Assembly (NCBI RefSeq): GCF_016938855.1
Contig: NZ_JAFHAP010000006.1
Coordinates: forward strand, 62,001 to 126,000
Origin: Polycladomyces zharkentensis
GTDB taxonomy: Bacteria > Bacillota > Bacilli > Thermoactinomycetales > JIR-001
Direction of reading: 5' to 3'
DNA: 64,000 bases
In this document: one piece after another, positions 8,931 to 15,382 of the stretch
How the letters are laid out: each line of letters starts with the position of its first letter
Position numbering within the stretch: the stretch's first letter is position 1
The notes under the pieces: model-generated
What the model was told of the DNA's origin: nothing
The model's input: the letters and a program-made list of their open reading frames with translations, nothing else
Database searches by the model: none
Translations under genes and position numbers: made by a program

Positions 8931-10406
8931 CTATTCCGCCAATTCCAGCGTGTCCAACTTCCGCGCGGTCAAATCGAACACGCGGAGCAAGTGGTTGTTG
9001 GTGTCGGTAATATACAGTTTGTCTTCATGAAACAGCACGTCGTTGGGTTCGTTCAACGGTAACTCGTTGCAGGCTTCGTCACCGATCCGGCAGGTTGTGG
9101 CATCGCTTCTCGCGATCAGCGTTTCGATTCGCTGCGTGGTCAGATGGGCGACACGGATGGCGTGGTTATAGGTGTCGGCGATATACACCCGGTCTCCCGC
9201 GACGTCCACGCCCAATGGATGCTGAAGCAGGGCGGAATCGAAATGGCCGTCCTTCATACCGAAGACAAACAGTCCCCGACCGATCAGGGTATGCACTTCT
9301 CCGGTTTGCAAATCGCACGTGCGCAGGGCAGAGACTTCGCTGTCGGCAAAATAGAGACGTTCACCGTCGTGCGAAATCCCGCTGGGTTGGGCCAGTTGCG
9401 CCCGTTCGGCGGAGCCGTCGACGATGTTTTCCCAGCCGCTGCCCGCAAACACTTCCACCTGTCGGGTGGTCAAATCCAGTTTCCACAATTGGTGCGGTCC
9501 GGCCATGGCAATGAATAATTGATCACCGACCAGGGTGCAATCCCAGGGTGAATTGAGCGGAGTGTCGGGACCGTATCCGCCCGTTGCGCCCCAACGGGCC
9601 TGTTCCCCTGTGCCGGCCAATGTTTCAACTGTGCGGGAGGCAAGATCCAGTCTGCGGATCATATGGTTTTCCGTATCGCAAACATAGAGGAATCGGTCGG
9701 TGACGGCCAATCCCTGCGGGCGGTAAAAGGTGGCGGTGTCAAAGTCCCCGTCCTTTGCCCCGATTTGGCCGGAACCGATCGTTTGCACGATTCGGGCGCG
9801 GTTACCGTTCACCTTCAGCTCCAAAATCCGGTTGTGGTTGGAATCGGTGACGAACAGATGCCCCGATGACGGATGTAGAGCCAGTTTGCCGGGAAACGAC
9901 AGCGGATGTTCCGGGATAGGCGGGCGTCGGATGTCCATTTTCCGTTCTGCCAAGATCCCTCGATTCCGCGCTTCTGCGAGCGCTTGTCCGATATGGCGGT
10001 CCAGCGCATCTCGCAGTCCTTCTCCCGACCCCTTGGCCACCACGCGTCCATCGGCACCGATCAGAATGAATGTGGGCCAGGCGTTTACTGTGTAGGCATC
10101 CCACACCCGGTGATCCGAATCGACATACACCGGGTGTTCGATTTCGTATCGGGCAATGGCATTTCGTATGTTATCCGGGTCCCGCTCGTTGTGGAACTTG
10201 GCCGAATGTACGCCGATTACCACGAACGGTTCCGCTTCGTATTTTTTCTCCAAATAGGCCAAGTCCGGTATCACATGAATGCAGTTGATGCAACAGTAAG
10301 TCCAGAAATCCAACAGGACCACGTGTCCACGCAATGCCTCCAGGGAGAGCGGACGGTCCGTGTTGAGCCATATACCGTCTCTGGGGAATTCAGGTGCCCG
10401 AACCAT
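8931..10406 (-). CDS. Thioredoxin-like / NHL beta-propeller protein
   Basis: Two-domain protein resembling the NHLRC2 group. An N-terminal TlpA/AhpC-like thioredoxin domain (about 1-145) carries WTYCCINC with redox pair Cys39 and Cys42 and the cis-Pro segment NAWPTFILI. From about 160 to the end are NHL repeats (FVTDSNHNRILEL, YVCDTENHMIRRLDL, YIADTYNHAIRVA, YITDTNNHLLRVF). 491 residues, no signal peptide, so probably cytosolic. ATG at 10406 is preferred over TTG 10412 because AAGGGGG lies 7 bases before it. Lies between repeat B copy 1 and a repeat A-like copy. Function unknown; redox role inferred. Confidence 0.85.
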   Translation of the reverse strand: MVRAPEFPRDGIWLNTDRPLSLEALRGHVVLLDFWTYCCINCIHVIPDLAYLEKKYEAEPFVVIGVHSAKFHNERDPDNIRNAIARYEIEHPVYVDSDHRVWDAYTVNAWPTFILIGADGRVVAKGSGEGLRDALDRHIGQALAEARNRGILAERKMDIRRPPIPEHPLSFPGKLALHPSSGHLFVTDSNHNRILELKVNGNRARIVQTIGSGQIGAKDGDFDTATFYRPQGLAVTDRFLYVCDTENHMIRRLDLASRTVETLAGTGEQARWGATGGYGPDTPLNSPWDCTLVGDQLFIAMAGPHQLWKLDLTTRQVEVFAGSGWENIVDGSAERAQLAQPSGISHDGERLYFADSEVSALRTCDLQTGEVHTLIGRGLFVFGMKDGHFDSALLQHPLGVDVAGDRVYIADTYNHAIRVAHLTTQRIETLIARSDATTCRIGDEACNELPLNEPNDVLFHEDKLYITDTNNHLLRVFDLTARKLDTLELAE

Positions 10407-10468
10407 AGACAAGCCCCCTTCGGGATGGTTTTGATTGTAGCATACACCATCGGCCGAAAAAAACGAAA

Positions 10469-10488
10469 CACGGGTAGTATCACCCGTG
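10469..10488 (-). repeat. Hairpin, left member of a 17-base direct repeat
   Basis: CACGGGT-agtatc-ACCCGTG stem-loop. The 17 bases at 10472-10488 recur at 10797-10813, bracketing a decayed repeat A copy. They could be a target duplication, or a terminator copied with it. Confidence 0.55.
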
Positions 10489-10514
10489 TCAAGACTGCTG
10501 ACAAGTGTTCATGT

Positions 10515-10755
10515 CGTTTCGGATGAGTCAGTCCGCCTTCGTTTTCCCTGATCGCTCCATCTGTGCCCTGCAAGGAAGCCGGTCTTGGCCGCTCTGAACC
10601 GCGGAGCGCGCAGGATACGGGCAAAGTACGCTTCGCTTTAAAGAAATTGCCCGCGAATGAATTCCTGCGCTTACCGGTTCTCCGCTCGGCAGGGCTTGAT
10701 AAGTCGCTTTCCTGGAAAACGTTGCGTCCTGATGGAATTACCGGGACAAAGAGAC
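10515..10755 (-). repeat. Repeat A, decayed copy
   Basis: Shares with the other copies the blocks CTGTGCCCTGCA, GGGCAAAGTACGCTTCGCTT, TTGCCCGCGAAT, CAGGGCTTGATAAGTCGC and CCTGGAAAACGTTGC, in the orientation opposite to copy 1. Edges are eroded. The bases 10489-10514 and 10756-10796 outside it show a weak second inverted repeat (TGCTGACAA against GGTTGACAA). Confidence 0.65.
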
Positions 10756-10796
10756 GGAAAAATCGGTTCCCACGGACTTTGTCAACCATCTGACAG

Positions 10797-10813
10797 GGGT
10801 AGTATCACCCGTG
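10797..10813 (-). repeat. Right member of the 17-base direct repeat
   Basis: GGGTAGTATCACCCGTG, identical to 10472-10488. It sits 15 bases after the queC stop and is itself a hairpin, so it may serve as the queDEC terminator. Confidence 0.55.
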
Positions 10814-10827
10814 GTCAGTTCACCATG

Positions 10828-11514
10828 TCATGACGGTTGACGCGTCACGTACGGAATCGGGTCTTCCACACCCGCTTCGGCAAACCCTTTCAGCCGCAGT
10901 CGGCAACTGTCACAAACGCCGCAAGCCGGACTTTGTCCCTGGTAACAGGAAGTGGTCAAGTGATACGGTACACCCAGTCGGGTGCCCAGCCGGATCGTAT
11001 CCGCCTTGGACAAATGAACGAGCGGCGCTTCGATCACGATGGGTCGTTCCTGTTGCGACGTTTTGGTGACGCGGCGGATCGTTTCGTTCATCGATGCGAT
11101 GAATTCCGGACGGCAATCCGGATACCCGCTGTAATCGACGGCGCTGACGCCGATGAAAATGGTGCGGGCTCCGACCACTTCAGCATAAGAGGTGGCCAGT
11201 GATAAAAAGATCAGATTGCGGCCAGGCACATAGGTGACGGGAATGTCGTCCGTGACTCCTTCGGTTGGCACCTCCATCTCCGGGTCGGTCAAAGCACTGC
11301 CGCCGATCTGGCGCAGGAAATCCAGCTTCACGATCCGATGCTGTTTGACGCCGTAAAATTGGGCCACGCGTTTGGCGTGTTCCACTTCGTGCCGGTGGCG
11401 TTGGCCGTAATCGAAGGTGAGGGCGTATATTTCATACCCTTTGTCGGCGGCGATGCCCATGCAGGTAGTGCTGTCCAATCCGCCGCTCAAAATGACGACC
11501 GCCTTTTCGTTCAT
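10828..11514 (-). CDS. queC: 7-cyano-7-deazaguanine (preQ0) synthase QueC
   Basis: ATP-dependent conversion of 7-carboxy-7-deazaguanine to preQ0 in queuosine synthesis. PP-loop SGGLDST at residues 10-16; zinc-binding cysteines in CYQGQSPACGVCDSC near 191-205. 228 residues, normal length. Last gene of queD-queE-queC on the minus strand, about 20 bases after queE. No queF in this window. Likely controlled by the candidate preQ1 riboswitch before queD. Confidence 0.95.
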   Translation of the reverse strand: MNEKAVVILSGGLDSTTCMGIAADKGYEIYALTFDYGQRHRHEVEHAKRVAQFYGVKQHRIVKLDFLRQIGGSALTDPEMEVPTEGVTDDIPVTYVPGRNLIFLSLATSYAEVVGARTIFIGVSAVDYSGYPDCRPEFIASMNETIRRVTKTSQQERPIVIEAPLVHLSKADTIRLGTRLGVPYHLTTSCYQGQSPACGVCDSCRLRLKGFAEAGVEDPIPYVTRQPS

Positions 11515-11535
11515 GTTTTTCCTCCTTCCTTTCCG

Positions 11536-12252
11536 TCACACGCCCCGTTTGTCAGGGTCCCAGATGTATTTGTGCGTTTGCAGGTTCAGTTTGATCCGTT
11601 TGTTTTCACCGGCCAAGATCCATTCCACCAGCTGACTCGGGGGGAGCGTCTCCCACACCGGACTGAAAAGAATGTTCCCCTTCCGCACACAACGGCGGAC
11701 CACTTCCATCGCCTCATCGAACTCTTCCCGGTTGGCGATGACGAACTTGATTTCATCCCGTTCATCCAACAGATGAAAATTGCTCTCGATCATCTTTTCC
11801 CGCTCACCGGAAGACGTCAGTTTGTAATCCATCACAAACCGCACTTTTCTTCCTTCCGGAACGCTTTTTCGCCATGTATCGAAACGGTCGAGGCGGATGG
11901 CGCCGTTGGTTTCGATATGAATGTCTTCCACCGATGGGAGAGCAGCCAACTCCTGAATCAACGCCAGTGCTTTCTCTTCATACAAAAGCGGTTCCCCGCC
12001 GGTCAGGCAAATGCAGGGATTGCCGTAGCGCTCTGCCTGTTCCACGATTTCACCGATGGTGGCGGTAAATTCGGGTGGGTATGGCGCGTAACTGTACTTG
12101 GTGTCGCACCAGGTACAACGAAGATTGCAGTTGTACAAGCGGATAAAGGTGGTGGGATAGCCCGCCTTCAATCCTTCACCCTCCACAGTCTGAAAGATTT
12201 CCACCATCGGAAGGGTGAGGGTTTTTGCATCCTGATCCTGTGTCTGCATCAT
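11536..12252 (-). CDS. queE: 7-carboxy-7-deazaguanine synthase QueE
   Basis: Radical SAM enzyme converting 6-carboxytetrahydropterin to 7-carboxy-7-deazaguanine. Fe-S motif Cys42-x3-Cys46-x2-Cys49 in CNLRCTWCD, substrate/Mg segment YPTTFIRLYNC, CLTGGEPLL SAM-binding motif. About 238 residues from the ATG at 12252, which overlaps the queD stop in ATGA. The longer open frame to 12381 lies inside queD and is rejected. Acts after QueD and before QueC. Confidence 0.95.
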   Translation of the reverse strand: MMQTQDQDAKTLTLPMVEIFQTVEGEGLKAGYPTTFIRLYNCNLRCTWCDTKYSYAPYPPEFTATIGEIVEQAERYGNPCICLTGGEPLLYEEKALALIQELAALPSVEDIHIETNGAIRLDRFDTWRKSVPEGRKVRFVMDYKLTSSGEREKMIESNFHLLDERDEIKFVIANREEFDEAMEVVRRCVRKGNILFSPVWETLPPSQLVEWILAGENKRIKLNLQTHKYIWDPDKRGV

Positions 12253-12782
12253 GCTTCCACCATCCATTCGCGCTTGAGAAAAGCGGAGCTGGTGGGTGTC
12301 TCGTACAGACGCAACCATTCGAGACGCAATTCCTGCTCCGGCTTGCCCATGTCCGCCAACCCTTCCTCCAACTGTTCCCACATCCAGACGATCATGTTTT
12401 CCGCGCTGGTGTTCATGGGCGGCAGCACTTCATTCAGATATTGATGGTCCAAAGGTTTCATGATTCGTTCCTTGACCAATTGTTTCAGATCCTTGAAATC
12501 GACCACAATGCCGATTTCATTGACATATCCGCTCACTTGCAACACCAACCGGTACGTGTGGCCATGCAGGCTTTTGCATTTGCCGTCGTACAGATGGAGA
12601 TGGTGTGCCGCGTCGAAGGTGAACGATTTTTCCACAGCCACGCGACGGTGGTGGTATTTCAACTGTTCTTTTTGAATATCCCGACCGAATACTTGCAGTT
12701 TTGGCGGAAAACGGTACATACCCGGCGCGGGGGATTCCCCTGCCGTCCCGGTTCCGTTGTCCCGCAGACGTTTTTCACTCAT
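12249..12782 (-). CDS. queD: 6-carboxytetrahydropterin synthase QueD
   Basis: Converts dihydroneopterin triphosphate to 6-carboxy-tetrahydropterin, the first committed queuosine step. The conserved core starts at VEKSFTFDAAHHLHLYDGKCKSLHGHTY: zinc His near 60 and His73/His75, catalytic Cys69. The ASP/GLU-containing PLDHQYLN and MNTSAENMIVW motifs follow. 177 residues: about 45 residues of N-terminal extension (MSEKRLRDNGTGTAG...) precede the core and have no family counterpart I recognise. ATG start with TAGGGAGCG upstream, part of the riboswitch expression platform. Confidence 0.93.
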   Translation of the reverse strand: MSEKRLRDNGTGTAGESPAPGMYRFPPKLQVFGRDIQKEQLKYHHRRVAVEKSFTFDAAHHLHLYDGKCKSLHGHTYRLVLQVSGYVNEIGIVVDFKDLKQLVKERIMKPLDHQYLNEVLPPMNTSAENMIVWMWEQLEEGLADMGKPEQELRLEWLRLYETPTSSAFLKREWMVEA

Positions 12783-12791
12783 GTTAATCGC

Positions 12792-12833
12792 TCCCTAGTG
12801 TTGTTTTAAGAGTGGTGGGTTCTCGACACTCTT
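12792..12833 (-). promoter_or_regulatory. Candidate preQ1 class I riboswitch before queDEC
   Basis: Read on the minus strand: stem AAGAGTG/CACTCTT with loop TCGAGAACCCAC, then an A-rich tail AAAACAACACTAGGGAG. This matches the small H-type pseudoknot layout of preQ1-I aptamers. The tail contains the queD ribosome site, suggesting translational repression. Location before queDEC supports the call; the loop is not a perfect consensus. Confidence 0.55.
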
Positions 12834-12867
12834 GGATAGACAAAGGGATTTCGCGGTTCAATCGCCA

Positions 12868-12955
12868 CGAAAAAGGCCCGTTTGCAAACAAATATGCAAA
12901 CCACGGGCCGGAAAAGCTTTTCTCGTGGTAAGTGTAACATATTTTCACGGCTTTT
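12868..12955 (-). terminator. Terminator or attenuator upstream of queD
   Basis: Minus strand: GGCCCGTGGTTTGCA ... TGCAAACGGGCC followed by TTTTT. An upstream CCACGAGAAAAG can pair with either CGTGG or CTTTTTCGTGG, so two alternative folds exist. Could simply end transcripts from repeat B copy 2. Confidence 0.6.
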
Positions 12956-12971
12956 GTGCTGCACTTTTTGG

Positions 12972-13264
12972 CAAGTGACTTGCTCCGCACGGCTAAAGCA
13001 CCAGAGGTACTCTCTTCGGTCGCCGTGGGCTTCTCGCTTCATCTGGCGTGGCAACCCACATCCATCCACGATGGCTTCGTCCAAGCCTGGGTGTTTTTAG
13101 GTTTAACGAGTCTTTGCTCGCATAGTAGTTTTAAGTGTTTTCGCACTTCTTGACTTGATTATACCAAAATTCGTCGGACTTGCGAGAGCTGAGGCCCTCC
13201 CGCGTCCGACGCTCGCTTTCATCCCAACCCTAAAGGGCTGGGTTTTCCCGCTCGCTCTTTATAA
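12972..13264 (-). mobile_element. Repeat B copy 2, tnpB-less IS200/IS605-like element
   Basis: Complement aligns to 8623-8893. Sharper than copy 1: ATAAAGAGCGAGCGGG, the hairpin CAGCCCTTTAGGGTTGGG, an extended -10 promoter TTGGTATAATC, GCGAGCAAAGACTCG, and the end hairpin GAAGCCCACGGC ... GCCGTGCGGAGCAAGTCAC. A short frame reads DEAIVDGCGLPRQMKREAHGD, like a TnpB C-terminal tail. A stop upstream prevents any longer protein. Confidence 0.65.
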
Positions 13265-13511
13265 AAAACGGGAAGTGATTTCATCCCTGATCGATCCGAT
13301 TGCCAGTGTGTAGGGTGTTTTCCACTTTGACCGTATTCACCAAAATTCACGAGTTCAATTAAACGATCATTTCAAATCAATGATAACTCATAGGGATATT
13401 GAATAAAATATTAAATTAATGTTCATAAATCCTTGTTCATTTTTTTGATATCATACATCATAAAATCGGTCAAACCGGTAAGAGAAGAGGTACATCAGGA
13501 GGATGTCAACG
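13265..13511 (+). other. AT-rich intergenic region before the nuclease gene
   Basis: No reading frame or RNA recognised. Strikingly AT-richer than the surroundings (runs such as AATAAAATATTAAATTAATG). It presumably holds the promoter of the nuclease gene, but no convincing -35/-10 pair could be fixed. Confidence 0.5.
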
Positions 13512-14210
13512 GTGACGAGGAGGTTGTATCTTTCACTCTTCCTTTCTTTTCTCAGTCTTTTTTTGATGCTGTCCGGATGCAGTGAAGGGAAGCATGAAGT
13601 GAAGCGTGTAGCAATTCCGGTTGATTCTGTCACTGTGATTGATGGAGATACGATCAAAGTGAAAATGAATGGAAAAGAGGATACGGTTCGCCTGTTATTG
13701 GTGGATACCCCGGAAACCCATCATCCTCGTCTTGGAAAACAACCGTTCGGAGAGGAAGCCAAGCGATTTACGGAAAGGATGATTGAAAACGCCAAAACAA
13801 TCGAACTGGAAAAGGATGTTTCTGAACGAGACAAATTTGGGCGATTCCTTGCCTATGTATATGTGGACGGAAAATCATTGCAGGAAGAATTGCTGAAAAA
13901 CGGCTTGGCGCGTGTCGCTTATGTGTATCAACCCAATGTCAAGTACGTTGATGAGTACGAAAAAATTCAGAAAGAAGCCCAAAAGAAAGGGGTCGGCATT
14001 TGGCAGTGGGAAAACTACGTTCAAAAAGATGGATTTCATAGAGAAGCAGTTGGGTTTGTGGCCAGTAAAAACAGTGATGTGTATCATCCGGCTGATTGTG
14101 ATGTGGTGAATGAAATCAAACCGGAAAATCGTATCTACTTCATGACCGAACAAGAAGCCCAAGCCAGTGGACGACATCGGAGCCAGGTTGAAAAATGTTG
14201 GGTAAATTGA
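13512..14210 (+). CDS. Thermonuclease (SNase) family lipoprotein
   Basis: Secreted, membrane-tethered staphylococcal-nuclease-like protein. Signal peptide with lipobox LSGC (Cys23), SNase fold from about 38 to 165 (VIDGDTIKV, RLLLVDTPET, GRFLAYVYVDG: catalytic Arg/Asp/Glu positions present). A C-terminal module contains HPADCDVV and AQASGRHRSQVEKC, resembling the Ada-like metal-binding tail common to secreted nucleases. GTG at 13512 has AGGAGG nine bases upstream; the ATG at 13503 abuts that site and is less likely. 232 residues. Base composition is AT-richer than neighbours, suggesting transfer. Confidence 0.85.
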   Translation: MTRRLYLSLFLSFLSLFLMLSGCSEGKHEVKRVAIPVDSVTVIDGDTIKVKMNGKEDTVRLLLVDTPETHHPRLGKQPFGEEAKRFTERMIENAKTIELEKDVSERDKFGRFLAYVYVDGKSLQEELLKNGLARVAYVYQPNVKYVDEYEKIQKEAQKKGVGIWQWENYVQKDGFHREAVGFVASKNSDVYHPADCDVVNEIKPENRIYFMTEQEAQASGRHRSQVEKCWVN

Positions 14211-14263
14211 TTGCGATTGTCGATAGGACAGATTACATCATACAGGGAGGAGATCCATAAGAT

Positions 14264-15184
14264 ATGTTGAAGAATTTGATGGCTCGACTCGGTCACGGAG
14301 CTGCCAAAGTGGATTTGGTGTTAAACCGAAATCAGTTTGCTTTGGGAGAATTTGTAGAAGGAACGTTGGTCATTCAGGGAGGAACGGTTCAACAATCCAT
14401 CAACAAAATTGATGTTCGTCTGATGGTGATCGTGCGTTCACATGAAAGTGAAGCGACTCATCTGGTTACCTCCATCCCGTTTCATCAATCTTTCACGATT
14501 CATCCCGGGGAAAGAAAAGAGTTTCCGTTTCAATACCAATTGCCGAATGACCTTCTGCTTTCGGGGAATTATGTGACATACTTCTTTCAAACGGAACTGG
14601 ATATTGCAGGTGGAGTGGATCAAACGGATCGGGATTATATCGAAATTCTCCCCCCGCAATCGTTGCAGCAAATCCTGTTGGCGCTGGAGCAATTGGGATT
14701 TCGTGAAAAACATGATTCCAGAATGTTCAACGGGTACGTCCAGGAATTTGCGTTTTTCCCCACCTCATATTTGAATGGTCAGGTTCAGGAGTTGGAATTT
14801 GCGGCCACTCTCCTCCCTGAAGGGGTTCGTTTGCAATTGGAGCTGGATTTGTATTCGCACGGGCGTGAACAAGAGGTGAAACGCGAGGTATTCATCTACA
14901 ATGACCAGCTTCAATCCGTTTCAGAATTAACCTCGTTTATTCAAGAAATTTTGGATGAGATGGTCCAACACCCTCATTCCGCTTATCATATGGAACACCA
15001 TTATGGATACCATGAACACCATGGATCTGGAATGGGAGAAGCAATCGGAGGCTTTATAGCTGGAGCTGTTGGTGGAATGGCGGTTTCGGAGTTGCTCGAT
15101 GATGATGACAAGGACGATGATAAAGAAGAAAATGAGGATGATGAAGGCTTTTTGGAAGATTTATTTGAAGAGGACGATGATTGA
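14264..15184 (+). CDS. Spo0M-like sporulation-control protein
   Basis: Arrestin-fold protein of the Spo0M family that modulates sporulation onset and membrane-linked processes. The first about 225 residues carry the family sequence (KVDLVLNRNQFALGEFVEGTLVIQGG ... HPGERKEFPFQYQLP). The C-terminus has a His-rich patch (HHYGYHEHHG) and glycine-rich helix (GEAIGGFIAGAVGGMAVSELL). It ends in a long Asp/Glu tail (DDDDKDDDKEENEDDEG). 306 residues. ATG start, GGGAGGAG upstream. AT-richer like the nuclease before it, with which it may have arrived. Confidence 0.88.
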   Translation: MLKNLMARLGHGAAKVDLVLNRNQFALGEFVEGTLVIQGGTVQQSINKIDVRLMVIVRSHESEATHLVTSIPFHQSFTIHPGERKEFPFQYQLPNDLLLSGNYVTYFFQTELDIAGGVDQTDRDYIEILPPQSLQQILLALEQLGFREKHDSRMFNGYVQEFAFFPTSYLNGQVQELEFAATLLPEGVRLQLELDLYSHGREQEVKREVFIYNDQLQSVSELTSFIQEILDEMVQHPHSAYHMEHHYGYHEHHGSGMGEAIGGFIAGAVGGMAVSELLDDDDKDDDKEENEDDEGFLEDLFEEDDD

Positions 15185-15217
15185 TGTTATTGTCGGGATG
15201 GAGTCATAATAGCTCCG

Positions 15218-15313
15218 ATGAAGGAAAAAGGCATGGAAATCGAGTTTGAAGACGGTGAGCTGGAAATCGAGATTGGCGGATTGAAAATCGAAATCGGTGA
15301 TGACGCGAAATAA
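15218..15313 (+). CDS. Possible 31-residue acidic peptide
   Basis: ATG frame of 31 codons with alternating charged/hydrophobic residues: the units MEIEFEDG, ELEIEIGG and LKIEIGDD look like a short beta repeat. It lies 34 bases after the spo0M-like stop and ends just before a terminator. Only a weak ribosome site (GGATGGAG, 14 bases away) and a GGAG/CTCC hairpin precede it. May be a true small protein or chance; no homologue known to me. Confidence 0.35.
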   Translation: MKEKGMEIEFEDGELEIEIGGLKIEIGDDAK

Positions 15314-15333
15314 AGCGGGATGACTGATATTGA

Positions 15334-15377
15334 TCCGATTCACAAAACAGCTGCCCCTGGGGCAGCTGTTTTGTGAT
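15334..15377. terminator. Bidirectional terminator
   Basis: CACAAAACAGCTGCCCC/GGGGCAGCTGTTTTGTG, a near-perfect long hairpin between convergent genes, with A/T runs built into both arms. Confidence 0.9.
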
Positions 15378-15382
15378 TGGTT

